From: Neisseriaceae bacterium CLB008
GTDB taxonomy: Bacteria; Pseudomonadota; Gammaproteobacteria; Burkholderiales; Neisseriaceae
Assembly (NCBI GenBank): GCA_041228285.1
Contig: CP166133.1
Location: 2,327,380-2,391,379, forward strand
Direction of reading: 5' to 3'
DNA length: 64,000 bases
The notes below the pieces were generated by a model. That model worked only from the letters and a program-made list of their open reading frames with translations, had not been told where the DNA came from and did no database searches. Shown in pieces: positions 26,471 to 35,101 of the stretch. How positions within the stretch are numbered: the first letter of the stretch is position 1; every line of letters begins with the position of its first letter. The position numbers and the translations under genes were made by a program.

Positions 26471-28186
26471 TTACTTAGCGTTTAAGGCCTCAACAATGCG
26501 GGCCGCCACTGCGGTCACGGCCACGTTCTCAGAAGCCTCAGCACGGCGCTGCTTGTATTCCACTTCGCCATTGGCTAAGGCGCGATCGCCAATCACCACG
26601 CGATGGGGAATCCCCAACAGCTCAGAATCGGCCAGCAACACGCCGGCACGTTCATCTCTATCGTCCAGCAACACATCCACACCAGCCGCCACAAGCTCGG
26701 CATACAGCGCATCGGCTGCAGCCTTCACGGTTTCGCTCTTACGGTAGTTCATTGGCACAATCACGGTGCTGAACGGTGCCATGGTGTCGGTAAAAATCAT
26801 GCCCTTATCGTCAAAGCCTTGCTCAATCGCCGCCGCCACAATACGCGTTACGCCAATGCCGTAACAGCCCATTTGCATGTATTGGCTTTTACCGTTTTGA
26901 TCCAAGAACGTCGCGTTCATGGATTCAGAATATTTGGTGCCTAATTGGAACACGTGGCCGACTTCAACCCCACGCACTAGCTTCAATACGCCTTGACCAC
27001 AAGGGCTAGGGTCGCCGTCAATCACGTTACGCAAATCAGCAAACTCAGGCTCAGCCGCATCGCGGCCAAAGTTAAAGCCGGTGTAATGCTGGTCGTTTTC
27101 ATTGGCGCCCACCACGGTGTCGGCACTTAAGGCCACGGCAAAATCAGCGTACACCTTACCCTTAAAGCCTACAGGGCCCAAAGAGCCACCTGAAGCACCA
27201 AAGGCAGCCTGAATAGCGGCATCGTTGGCAAAAGTCAGCGGGCTTTTCACGCCGGCCAATTTTTCGGCCTTCACTTCATTGAGCTGATGGTCCCCGCGCA
27301 GCAACAGCAGCACTGGCTCATCGCCTTCTTCTGCCTCAACCACCACGGCCTTAACCGTCGCCTCAATGGCCACGTTCAAAAACGCCACTAGGTCAGCAAT
27401 GGTGCGTACGCCTGGCGTGTGTACTTTAGTCAACGCCGCCGCAGCCGGCGCACGTTCGCCCTGAGGCATCAAGGTCGCAGCCATTTCTAAGTTGGCCGCG
27501 TAATCTGATTCGGTGCTGTACGCAATTAAGTCTTCGCCGCTTTCAGCCAAAACTTGGAATTCATGCGAGTGGCTGCCGCCAATGGTGCCGCCGTCGGCGG
27601 CCACGGGACGGTACACCAAGCCTAGGCGATCAAAGATGCGGCAATAAGCGTCGTACATCTTTTGATAAGACACCGCCATAGCGGCTTCATCCACGTCAAA
27701 AGAATAGGCGTCTTTCATCACAAACTCACGGGCGCGCATCACGCCAAAACGCGGGCGCACTTCATCGCGAAATTTAGTTTGTACCTGATAAAAATTCAAC
27801 GGCATTTGCTTATAGCTGTTGATTTCTTTACGAGCGATGTCGGTAATCACTTCCTCATGGGTTGGGCCCACACAAAAATCGCGCTCGTGACGATCTTTCA
27901 CGCGCAGCAGTTCTTTGCCGTAAAAATCCCAGCGTCCAGACTCTTGCCACAGCTCAGCAGGCTGTACCGCCGGCATCAATAGCTCGACAGCACCGGCACG
28001 GTTCATTTCTTCACGCACCACGGCCTCAACCTTACGCATCACGCGTAGGCCCATCGGCATCCAAGAATACAAACCTGACGCAATACGTTTGACAAACCCT
28101 GCGCGCAACATCAACTGATGGCTAGGCAACTCCGCTTCTGCGGGTGCATTTTTCAAAGTAGAAATAAAAAATTGACTGGATTTCAT
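26471..28186 (-). CDS. proS: Prolyl-tRNA synthetase (with editing domain)
   Basis: The 571-residue class II synthetase starts [18 protein letters not shown]. Motif 2 is in [21 protein letters not shown], and the bacterial-type INS editing domain is inserted at about residues 225-405, giving the long form as in E. coli. The C-terminal anticodon-binding domain includes [13 protein letters not shown] longer frame back to 28243 exists, but homologues begin at this methionine. It sits at the edge of an AT-rich, repeat-bearing gap. An exact 12-mer AGGCAGCCTGAA occurs inside the gene at 27202-27213. Confidence 0.97.
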   Translation of the reverse strand: MKSSQFFISTLKNAPAEAELPSHQLMLRAGFVKRIASGLYSWMPMGLRVMRKVEAVVREEMNRAGAVELLMPAVQPAELWQESGRWDFYGKELLRVKDRHERDFCVGPTHEEVITDIARKEINSYKQMPLNFYQVQTKFRDEVRPRFGVMRAREFVMKDAYSFDVDEAAMAVSYQKMYDAYCRIFDRLGLVYRPVAADGGTIGGSHSHEFQVLAESGEDLIAYSTESDYAANLEMAATLMPQGERAPAAAALTKVHTPGVRTIADLVAFLNVAIEATVKAVVVEAEEGDEPVLLLLRGDHQLNEVKAEKLAGVKSPLTFANDAAIQAAFGASGGSLGPVGFKGKVYADFAVALSADTVVGANENDQHYTGFNFGRDAAEPEFADLRNVIDGDPSPCGQGVLKLVRGVEVGHVFQLGTKYSESMNATFLDQNGKSQYMQMGCYGIGVTRIVAAAIEQGFDDKGMIFTDTMAPFSTVIVPMNYRKSETVKAAADALYAELVAAGVDVLLDDRDERAGVLLADSELLGIPHRVVIGDRALANGEVEYKQRRAEASENVAVTAVAARIVEALNAK

Positions 28187-28513
28187 GAGGTTCATTTCGA
28201 AATATAAACAAGTATGCCCAATTGTACCGTAATCAGGCTCCATTACCTACCAGCCTACCCCTGTTTGCAGCCTATTTTTAAATCAAGCAATATTTTAACC
28301 AACAGGGGCTTGACAAATGGGCTTTATACACATGGACTAAGCATTGCTTATAAATCAGGCAAAGTAAGGCGCTACAAAACTACCCAAAACCCCAAAAACA
28401 CCATAACCTTATGTTTTAAAACGTATTTTAAAAAAGTTCATTTTTTAAGCAATATTAGAATATTGCTTGGTTTCATTGTCTTTTTCAGGGCTATACCCAC
28501 TTTACACACAAAC

Positions 28514-28536
28514 TTATCCACAGATATTGTGGACAA
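28514..28536. promoter_or_regulatory. Inverted pair of DnaA-box-like 9-mers
   Basis: TTATCCACA at 28514-28522 is an exact match to the DnaA-box consensus TTATNCACA. TGTGGACAA at 28528-28536 is the reverse complement of TTGTCCACA, one base from the first. A weaker third word, TAACCCACA, occurs at 28552-28560. Binding by DnaA is inferred from sequence only. Confidence 0.5.
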
Positions 28537-28716
28537 CTTAAGCCTTAAAAATAACCCACAGAAACGCAAAGCATTAGCCGAATCCATCTGATTCAGCCTT
28601 AGTTTTGGCATAAGTATTCACTCAGCGCCACAGAAAATTGAACCGATAAAGATAATGGTTTATCGTATCGCTCCCTATTCTCTATTCTCTTTTTTACGCC
28701 TACGGCGTAGGCCCTT

Positions 28717-28813
28717 AAGCGTAGGGTGGGTCGTGACCCACGCGGGTTTTAAATGTGGGCACGTGAGCACGTTAGGAGTGGTGGGTAGGCTACGCTTTAC
28801 CCACCCTACGCGA
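28717..28813 (-). repeat. TAGGGTGG-ended dispersed repeat, copy 1 (reverse orientation)
   Basis: The unit is bounded by GTAGGGTGGGT and ACCCACCCTAC and internally carries the reverse complement of AAAGCGTAGC. Read on the minus strand it aligns with copies at 28845-28935 and 31505-31594. The flank GACGGTCAATAATCC also resembles the flank of the half-copy at 32425-32463. Confidence 0.75.
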
Positions 28814-28844
28814 CGGTCAATAATCCATGGTTTGTTGGCCATTT

Positions 28845-28935
28845 ATAGGGTGGTGTAAAGCGCAGCGTGCCCACCGTTTTGATGGTAATCGATCTCTAAA
28901 ACCAAAACCCCGTGGGTTGCGACCTACCCTACGGC
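28845..28935 (+). repeat. TAGGGTGG-ended dispersed repeat, copy 2
   Basis: It starts TATAGGGTGG and continues GTAAAGCGCAGCGTGCCC, as in the copy at 31505, and ends GCGACCTACCCTACGG. It is separated from copy 1, which has opposite orientation, by only 31 bp containing CATGGTTTGTTGGCC. Confidence 0.75.
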
Positions 28936-29057
28936 CACATCTCGCGCCGCCAAAAAATCCCCCTCACGCTTAGCCTAAGCGTCTGATATCATTAAGTCAT
29001 CAAATTCATTATTTAAGATCCATCATTTAAGATTCATCACTTAGGCAGGAGGCATGC

Positions 29058-30320
29058 ATGACTCAAAAAAACATCGTCATCGCCGGCGGCGGCATTGCTG
29101 GCATAGAGCTGGCCACTCGGCTGAGCAAAACCCTACACCGCAGCGCCCATCAGATCCACCTGATCGATAAAAGCCAGCTGCACACGTGGAAGCCTATGCT
29201 GCACATGTTTGCCGCCGGCTCAACCACGCCGCAAGAGCAAGGCATCTCCTTTGTTAATCACGCTAAAAGCCATCGCCTCCAATATCATCCAGGCGAAGTC
29301 AGCCACATTGATCGGCCCAATAAAACCCTCACCCTCAGCCCTTATGACAGCCCGCTGGGGATGAGAATCTTACCCGAACGTACCCTCACCTACGATTATT
29401 TGATTTTGTGTTTGGGCAGCTGTGCCAATGACTACGGCACCCCCGGCATCAAAGAACACGCCCACACCATAGACGACTTAAAGCAGGCCACCGATTTTTT
29501 TGAAAAACTCACCGCCATCACCATTAAAGCCGCCACTAATAAGCAAAAATACCCCATCGTGGTGGTCGGTGCAGGCCCGACCGGCGTCGAGCTGTGCGGC
29601 GAAATGATGCGTTTTTTAGAAAATGCTTCGGCCTACACCGACGAACCGCTCACCCGCTACATTGACATCACCTTGATTCAGGGCGACAGCCGCATCCTGC
29701 CGACGTTTACCGAAGACGTCAGCCATCACGCCCAGTTAGCGCTGGAAAAAGTCGGCGTGCGCGTCATCCTCAACCAAAACGTCACGTCGGTGGCCGCCGA
29801 CAGCCTCACCTTGTCCAACGGTGAGCGCATTGACGCCCACCAAACCGTTTGGACCGCCGGCGTGAAGGCCCCTGCTCTAATGCACAGCTTAGAAGGCGTC
29901 GAGCTGACCCGCACGCAGCAGCTGGTGGTGACCGACCACTTTCAAGCCACCACCGACCCAACCTTGTTTGCCATCGGCGACTGCAGCAGCATCAAAAGCA
30001 ATCCTTTGCCGCCTACGGCTCAGGTCGCTCGCCAGCAGGCCATTTACCTCAGCACCTATTTCTTGGACATCATCCTCGGCCAAACGCCGAAAAAACCATT
30101 TGTCTACCATGACAATGGCTCCTTAGTCACCATCGGGCGCTACGCTTCATTTGGCGTGTTTGGCGGCACCAGCCGCCTCAAAGGCCGCTCATTTAAAGGC
30201 CTCGCGGCCAGCATTGCCCACATTGGCCTCTATCGCCTGCACCAAATGACGGTTTTGGGCTTTTGGCGCTCAGCCGCCGCATGGAGCTCTGAAAAGCTTA
30301 ACCAGCTGGCAAAACGTTAA
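29058..30320 (+). CDS. ndh: Type II NADH dehydrogenase (NDH-2)
   Basis: The strong AGGAGG at about 29047 fixes the start. The 420-residue flavoprotein has two dinucleotide-binding motifs: GGGIAGIELATRL near residue 10 for FAD and VVGAGPTGVELCGEM near residue 170 for NADH. It also has LFAIGDCSS near residue 308, the second FAD contact. The C-terminal part with several amphipathic stretches (HIGLYRLHQMTVLG) fits membrane attachment. NDH-2 oxidises NADH and reduces quinone without proton pumping, linking to the quinone made with UbiB and UbiJ. A sulfide:quinone oxidoreductase is less likely because the paired redox cysteines are absent. Confidence 0.88.
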   Translation: MTQKNIVIAGGGIAGIELATRLSKTLHRSAHQIHLIDKSQLHTWKPMLHMFAAGSTTPQEQGISFVNHAKSHRLQYHPGEVSHIDRPNKTLTLSPYDSPLGMRILPERTLTYDYLILCLGSCANDYGTPGIKEHAHTIDDLKQATDFFEKLTAITIKAATNKQKYPIVVVGAGPTGVELCGEMMRFLENASAYTDEPLTRYIDITLIQGDSRILPTFTEDVSHHAQLALEKVGVRVILNQNVTSVAADSLTLSNGERIDAHQTVWTAGVKAPALMHSLEGVELTRTQQLVVTDHFQATTDPTLFAIGDCSSIKSNPLPPTAQVARQQAIYLSTYFLDIILGQTPKKPFVYHDNGSLVTIGRYASFGVFGGTSRLKGRSFKGLAASIAHIGLYRLHQMTVLGFWRSAAAWSSEKLNQLAKR

Positions 30321-30636
30321 GCTAATGAGTTAGCCACAGCCACCCGCTGCCTATTAATGTGGGTGGCTGTGGCAGCCTGTCGCCGAATGCGGCCAGAAAG
30401 CCACACTTAGGCAGCCTTTCTAAGCGCCTAAGCATTAGACAAGAATCATGCCGTTTACTCTGGCCATTGGCAGCATCCTGAGCCGATCTGCCTACGAGCA
30501 GCCAGATCTGGGCCAAAACGGCAAAGCCCACAGTAGAAGTTTTTGTCTTCAGCCGTTTTCTGCATCCACCCCCATGCGGCATACCGGCCTAAAAGCTTTA
30601 CCATAGTGGTTTACTGAACACTCTAAAGGCAACCAC
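30321..30636 (+). other. 316-bp intergenic region with a strong hairpin
   Basis: A perfect 13-bp stem (GCCACAGCCACCC at 30333-30345, GGGTGGCTGTGGC at 30361-30373) starts 12 bp after the ndh stop but lacks a T-run, so it may be a 3'-end stabiliser or a weak terminator. The remaining 260 bp show no gene or repeat that I recognise; the promoter for the next gene is expected near the 3' end. Confidence 0.55.
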
Positions 30637-31422
30637 ATGACTCCTTACTCCATCCTGCGCACCTGGCTATGCCTGCTGATTCTGCTGCTGAGCGGCCTCT
30701 CCAGCACGGCGTATGCCGGCGCCCGCCTAGACACCATCTTGGCGCAAAAAACCCTACGCGTGGGCACGCCTGGCGACTACCGGCCTTTTGCCATACTGCA
30801 AGACGGCCAATACAGCGGCCTAGACATTGATTTAATTCAGCTCATGGCGGCCGAACTTGGCGTTAAGGTTGAATTTGTGCCGACCAGCTGGCCTAAGCTG
30901 ATGGCCGATTTTGAGGCCGATCAATTTGACGTTGCCGTCGGCGGCATCAGCCGCAACGTCCACCGCGTCACCAAAAGTGCGTTTTTACCAGGCTATGCCC
31001 CCTTTGGCAAAGTGGCGCTGATTCGCGCCGCCGACAAGGCCAAATACACCAGCGTCGAACGCCTCAACCAGCCCGATGTGCGCGTGATTAAAAACCCAGG
31101 CGGCACCAACGAACAGTTTGTCTTGGCTCATTTGGACAAAGCACGCATCAGCACCCACGCCTTAAACGCCGAAATCCCCAACCTAATCGCCACTGGCGTG
31201 GGCGACGTGATGATTACCGAAACCTATGAAGCGCTGCTGTACGCCAAGAAAGAGCCGCGCCTATACGCCGCCTTCGTCGACCAGCCCCTTACCAAGGTCA
31301 ACACGCTGGGCTTTATGCTGCAAAAAGACGATGCTGATTTTGTACGCACCATGACCTTCATTTGGTCGCTGTTAGACAGCCAAGGCACCTTAAAAGAAAC
31401 CAGCGACCGCTGGCTCAAATAA
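30637..31422 (+). CDS. Periplasmic PheC-like cyclohexadienyl dehydratase / amino-acid-binding protein
   Basis: A signal peptide (LILLLSGLSSTAYA) precedes a type-II periplasmic-binding fold of about 235 residues. The sequence follows the Pseudomonas PheC pattern closely: GDYRPFA, VPTSWPKLMADF, FDVAVGGIS, NPGGTNEQF and DVMITETYEALL, where PheC has the catalytic Glu in a corresponding IEA segment. PheC makes phenylpyruvate from prephenate, or phenylalanine from arogenate, in the periplasm. No ABC permease or ATPase gene is adjacent, which also argues against a transport role. The alternative is an orphan amino-acid-binding protein. The gene is alone and ends at a clear terminator. Confidence 0.7.
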   Translation: MTPYSILRTWLCLLILLLSGLSSTAYAGARLDTILAQKTLRVGTPGDYRPFAILQDGQYSGLDIDLIQLMAAELGVKVEFVPTSWPKLMADFEADQFDVAVGGISRNVHRVTKSAFLPGYAPFGKVALIRAADKAKYTSVERLNQPDVRVIKNPGGTNEQFVLAHLDKARISTHALNAEIPNLIATGVGDVMITETYEALLYAKKEPRLYAAFVDQPLTKVNTLGFMLQKDDADFVRTMTFIWSLLDSQGTLKETSDRWLK

Positions 31423-31441
31423 CCTCAATAAAGCAATGTTT

Positions 31442-31476
31442 AAGCCCCTAGTCATTTTGGATGACTAGGGGCTTTT
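31442..31476 (+). terminator. Terminator after the PheC-like gene
   Basis: A 14-bp perfect stem (AAGCCCCTAGTCAT / ATGACTAGGGGCTT) with a 5-nt loop is followed by TTC, about 20 bp after the stop. Confidence 0.85.
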
Positions 31477-31504
31477 CACTTTTTCGCATGGTTTATCGCC
31501 ATCG

Positions 31505-31594
31505 TGTAGGGTGGCCAAAGCGCAGCGTGCCCACCGCCGTCAACGTGATCGTCCGCTAAAACCCAATCCCGCGTGAGTCGCGACCCACCCTACG
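31505..31594 (+). repeat. TAGGGTGG-ended dispersed repeat, copy 3
   Basis: TGTAGGGTGGCCAAAGCGCA at the left and CGCGACCCACCCTACGC at the right define the unit, which aligns with copy 2 across its length. CATGGTTTATCGCC immediately upstream is also found, with small changes, next to the other copies. Confidence 0.75.
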
Positions 31595-31645
31595 CCTAAG
31601 GGCCAACACGGTAGCCGTAAAATAGGTTGAACAACGGCACAATAA

Positions 31646-32477
31646 ATCATGGTTTATTGGCCAATAAGGTATTCCTTCCAATGTTGGAACGACGCTAATG
31701 CTTCGGTTATATCGCTATTGATTAAAGGTTGCCTTTCGCCTGTAGGCGACATACTTTCTTTTGCGTGGCCAAAAGAAAGTACGCAAAGAAAAGGCCACCC
31801 CTGCTTATTCGCCCCCTTCTTTGAAGGGGGTTCCCTCGGCGGAACCTATTGGCCCAGCGCGTGCAAAAGTGGCGCCCTCCTATAAAAGCGCGGTCGGCCG
31901 CCACAAGCGTCTTGCCCGCTTCATCTGGTCCAATAGAACCCGTCTCGGCGACTAAAAGGGGACGGGTACTTCACTGAGGGGCTGAGGTGGTGAGATGAAA
32001 TTAATATTAGTAAATCCACACACTTTAAACTCAAACCTAAAGGGTTATTTTTAGATAATTAAACATGACATTTTTTATCTTTTTCTTTGTGAAAGCTGAA
32101 ACATCACTCACCTAACTCTAAGCTCACCGCGTATCCTTTTAAGTGAAGTACCGTCCCCTTTTTAGCCGCCGAGGCGGTTCGTGCAGGGCCGGGGCGGTTA
32201 AGGCAAGCATGTTTGAGTATTTGGCCGAAGGCTCAAATATGAGTTCTTGCCGCCGGCAATGCGCGGGCCAACGAGGGCACCCGCGTAGCGGGCGGATAAA
32301 GTGGGGTGTTTTTTCTTTGCTTCGTTTCTTTTGGACATCCAAAAGAAATGACGTCGCCCAAGGGGCGAAACAAAACGACTAATCAATAGCGAAATAGCCG
32401 AAGCATTATGAAACAAATGATTCAAAACGGTGGACACGCTACGCTTTACCCACCCTACGCGACGGTCAATAAACCAT
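31646..32477. repeat. 830-bp composite inverted repeat
   Basis: Inner arms at 31696-31975 and 32142-32409 (about 280 and 268 bp) are imperfect reverse complements. Shared blocks are ATGCTTCGGTTATATCGCTA against ATGCTTCGGCTATTTCGCTA, TTTCTTTTG-N-CCAAAAGAAA with GCAAAGAAAA, a CGCCC-rich middle, and CGGCG-CTAAAAGGGGACGG-TACTTCACT at the inner ends. The outer edges carry pieces of the TAGGGTGG repeat family facing inward (CATGGTTTATTGGCC at 31648, and a half-copy at 32425-32463). The 166-bp centre (31976-32141) is AT-rich and non-coding. No transposase frame is visible. Confidence 0.7.
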
Positions 32478-32742
32478 CCTTAGATACAAGCCTCAACACG
32501 CCTTAATTATAGACGTCTTTACGTCCATAATAACCAAAACTTTGGCGTATATAACTAAAAGGCCTGTAGATAAGCCTAATCAATCTTTTACAAACCAAGC
32601 GCTTATCCCTTAGAGTCATCCCCATCAATGATCCCATAAAACATAAGGAAACCAATCCATGGTGACCCACACCCATCACGTCTGTTGCCCGCGCTAAACC
32701 ATTCAGCACATCTGTGAATTTTTTAGTCAATAAGGACCCATC

Positions 32743-33744
32743 ATGAGCTTAGCCACCCTCCCCCTATTAGATTTCAGCCAATACCGCGCCGGCGGCAGCG
32801 AACGCGAACGCTTTTTAACCGACTTACGCACCGCCGCCCACGAAGTAGGCTTTTTTTACCTCAGCGGCCACGGCATAGCACCACAGCTGGTGCAGCAAGT
32901 CTACGACATGACCCAAGCCTTTTTCAACCTGCCTTTAGCTGACCGCTTGGCCGTGCGTATGGTGTACTCGCCTCACTTTCGCGGCTACACTAATCTGCAA
33001 GGCGAGCTGACCCGCGGTAAACCTGACAGTCGCGAACAATTTGACATCATGTCTGAAGACATTGCCCTCAACACGCTGTCGCCCCAAACCCCGTGGCTAC
33101 AGCTACAGGGGCCAAACCAGTGGCCTAGCCAGTTGCCCGACATGGCCGATATCTTACTGACTTGGCAACGCCGCCAAACCGAGCTGTCTTTAGAATTGCT
33201 GCAAGCGTTTGCACTGGCTTTAGCCCAGCCCAAAGACGTGTTTCAAGACACCGTGGCGCCACAGCCTTTTGTGCATTCTAAAATCATTCACTATCCGGGT
33301 ATGGCCAATAGCGAACAAGGCGTAGGCGCCCACAAAGACGCAGGCTATCTGACCTTTGTGCAGCAATACGATCAAGCCGGCCTAGAAGTCTTGATGGGCG
33401 ATGAGTGGGTGTTGGCCAAACCCATTCCTAACACCTTCGTCGTCAACATTGGTGAACTATTAGAATTAGCCTCGAATGGTTACTTAAAGGCCACCATGCA
33501 CCGCGTGGTCAGCCCCGAACCGGGCCGCAATCGCTTTTCCTCAGCCTATTTTATGAGCGCCCGTCTTGACGCTACCGTGCCGCTATTGAAGCTGCCACAG
33601 CATTTAGCCGCAGCCGCCACGGGCCCCAGCAGCGACCCCAATAATCCGCTGTTCTACCAAGTTGGCCAAAACACCTTAAAAGGCCGCCTACGCTCTCATC
33701 CCGACGTCGCGCAAAAACATTATGCACACGTCTTGTCGATGTGA
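32743..33744 (+). CDS. Isopenicillin-N-synthase-like 2-oxoglutarate/Fe(II) oxygenase
   Basis: This 333-residue protein has the non-haem oxygenase N-terminal region (FYLSGHGI, AFFNLPLADRLAV) and the C-terminal double-stranded beta-helix core. The iron ligands are read as His and Asp in GAHKDAGYLT (near residue 197) and His in ATMHRVVSPE (near residue 252). The 2-oxoglutarate-binding Arg and Ser are in RNRFSSAYF. This group includes many uncharacterised bacterial oxygenases distantly like ethylene-forming enzyme; the substrate is not predictable. A PLP enzyme gene follows 60 bp downstream on the same strand and may be co-transcribed. Confidence 0.85.
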   Translation: MSLATLPLLDFSQYRAGGSERERFLTDLRTAAHEVGFFYLSGHGIAPQLVQQVYDMTQAFFNLPLADRLAVRMVYSPHFRGYTNLQGELTRGKPDSREQFDIMSEDIALNTLSPQTPWLQLQGPNQWPSQLPDMADILLTWQRRQTELSLELLQAFALALAQPKDVFQDTVAPQPFVHSKIIHYPGMANSEQGVGAHKDAGYLTFVQQYDQAGLEVLMGDEWVLAKPIPNTFVVNIGELLELASNGYLKATMHRVVSPEPGRNRFSSAYFMSARLDATVPLLKLPQHLAAAATGPSSDPNNPLFYQVGQNTLKGRLRSHPDVAQKHYAHVLSM

Positions 33745-33804
33745 TAGATTCAAAGAGATTTAAGTAAAAATAAAACAACACCAAACCCGACAGAAAGCTT
33801 CCCA

Positions 33805-34977
33805 ATGAAATTCAGAACCATGGTCATCCACGCGGGGCGCGTGGCCGACACGACCAACACGCCGTTAAACACGCCCTTGTATTTAAGCAGCACTTTTAGC
33901 TATCCCAGCACTGAAGCCGGCAAAGCCCGCTTCTCTGGTCAAGAGCCTGGCTATTTTTACAGCCGCATGGGCAATCCCACCGTGACCGACCTTGAAGTGA
34001 AGCTGGCCGCCCTAGAGGGCGCCGACAGCGCCATGGCCGTTTCCAGCGGCATGGCCGCCACCAGCAGCACGCTATACGCCCTCACCAACCACGGTGATGA
34101 GGTCGCTTTTGTGGCACCGCTATACGGCGGCACCGATGCTTTTTTACAGCAAACCCTGACCCGCGCCGGCGTCACCCTCACCAGCTACGCCAGCGACGAT
34201 GACTTATTGGCCAACATCAAGCCCAATACCAAAGTCATTCTGTTCGAACCGTTGACGAATCCCACTCTCAAAGTGGTGGACACGCGCAAAGTCGTGGCCG
34301 CGGCCAAGAAAGTCGGTGCCCTCACCGTTTGCGACAACACCTTTTATACCCCCTACCTTTTCCGCCCATTGGCTTTAGGCGTAGACGTGGTGGTGCACAG
34401 TGCAACCAAGTATCTATGCGGCCACGGTGACGTGATCGCTGGGGTCATCGCCGGTGGTGAGACCTTAATGCAAAAAATCCGCACGGTGGCGGCCAAACAC
34501 ATTGGCTCCACCATCAGCCCTAGCGATGCTTATTTACTGCTGCGCGGCCTAAAAACGCTGCCGCTACGAATGGATGCCCACATCGCAGGCGCCGCCAAGG
34601 TCGCCGACTATTTAAGCCAGCAAGCTGGCATTAAGACAGTCTATTTTCCTGGCCTAAGCGATCACCCAGGCCATGCCGTGGTCAGCGACACCGTCGGCCA
34701 CTATGGCGCCATGATCAGCTTCGAGCTAGAGGGTGGCTTTGTGGCCGTAGCCAAGCTGTTGGATCAGCTTAAGCTCTTCACCCAGGCCGTAAGCCTAGGC
34801 GACCTAGAAAGCTTGATCTGCCACCCAGCCAGCACCACCCACGCCATCATGAGTGAAGCCGATCGCTTAGCCTCCGGCGTCACCGAGGGTTTAGTGCGCG
34901 TCAGCATTGGGGTTGAAGATGCAGACGACTTGATCGACGATTTCAAACAGGCCTTCGCCCAGGCCTTAGGCGCCTAA
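33805..34977 (+). CDS. Trans-sulfuration PLP enzyme (Cys/Met metabolism family)
   Basis: The 390-residue protein has YSRMGNPTVTDLE (tetramer-partner PLP phosphate contact), SSGMAATSS, the Asp of VCDNTFYTPYL and the Schiff-base lysine in HSATKYLCGHGD. This family covers cystathionine gamma-synthase, beta/gamma-lyases, O-succinylhomoserine sulfhydrylase and methionine gamma-lyase. The position that is Cys in typical methionine gamma-lyases (YGC) is Gly here (LYGGTDAFL), which argues against a classical MGL. A MetZ-type sulfhydrylase or cystathionine gamma-lyase is plausible, so I give no symbol. It ends at a terminator. Confidence 0.85.
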   Translation: MKFRTMVIHAGRVADTTNTPLNTPLYLSSTFSYPSTEAGKARFSGQEPGYFYSRMGNPTVTDLEVKLAALEGADSAMAVSSGMAATSSTLYALTNHGDEVAFVAPLYGGTDAFLQQTLTRAGVTLTSYASDDDLLANIKPNTKVILFEPLTNPTLKVVDTRKVVAAAKKVGALTVCDNTFYTPYLFRPLALGVDVVVHSATKYLCGHGDVIAGVIAGGETLMQKIRTVAAKHIGSTISPSDAYLLLRGLKTLPLRMDAHIAGAAKVADYLSQQAGIKTVYFPGLSDHPGHAVVSDTVGHYGAMISFELEGGFVAVAKLLDQLKLFTQAVSLGDLESLICHPASTTHAIMSEADRLASGVTEGLVRVSIGVEDADDLIDDFKQAFAQALGA

Positions 34978-34987
34978 ACTCAGACAC

Positions 34988-35011
34988 AACAGGCCTTTAG
35001 GCCTGTTTTTT
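34988..35011 (+). terminator. Terminator after the PLP enzyme gene
   Basis: AACAGGCC-TTTA-GGCCTGTT followed by TTTT, 10 bp after the stop. Confidence 0.9.
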
Positions 35012-35101
35012 GTAAGCCACAATGCAGCCACATGACGCCACCGTTAGTCAAAATGATTAATAAGGGTTATCATGTTCTTTTACCTAATGAGAATCAATCG
35101 T

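Larger units (their letters stand above)
28187..29057. other. 871-bp intergenic region: AT-rich part with DnaA-box-like words, then repeats
   Basis: 28187-28600 is markedly AT-rich. It contains AAGCAATATT at 28285-28294, the palindrome AAGCAATATT-AG-AATATTGCTT at 28447-28468, and DnaA-box-like words at 28514-28522 and 28528-28536. 28600-28960 holds two copies of the TAGGGTGG-ended repeat. The 125-codon frame across the AT-rich part looks random. Promoters for proS and for the ndh gene must lie here. Strong GC contrast with the neighbours suggests either a replication or regulatory element or acquired non-coding DNA. Confidence 0.6.
31423..32742. other. 1.3-kb gene-free region holding repeats
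   Basis: No supported gene lies between the PheC-like gene and the oxygenase. Several 60-80 codon frames exist on both strands, but they follow the repeat arms and have no start or family support. The contents are a terminator, one full and one half TAGGGTGG repeat, the composite inverted repeat, and about 260 bp of AT-rich DNA upstream of the oxygenase start that should contain its promoter. Confidence 0.7.

Noticed and set aside
27202-27213. AGGCAGCCTGAA, an exact DUS-dialect 12-mer, in proS
   Set aside because: One exact copy in 64 kb is compatible with chance, and the coding frame explains it; kept only as a note.
26603-28092. Plus-strand frames within proS
   Set aside because: Shadow frames of the synthetase; no independent support.
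28308-28333. TTGACA followed by TATACA as a promoter
   Set aside because: The spacing is about 11 bp, too short for a sigma-70 promoter.
28214-28591. A 125-codon frame in the AT-rich gap before ndh
   Set aside because: Composition-driven; no ribosome site, no recognisable domain, and it overlaps the proS start region.
28245-28600. Chromosomal origin oriC
   Set aside because: Only two good DnaA-like boxes, no dnaA, dnaN or rpmH nearby, and no consistent strand switch of genes across the window.
31649-32437. Several 60-80 codon frames in the composite repeat
   Set aside because: They follow the inverted-repeat arms, lack start signals, and mirror each other; not credible genes.
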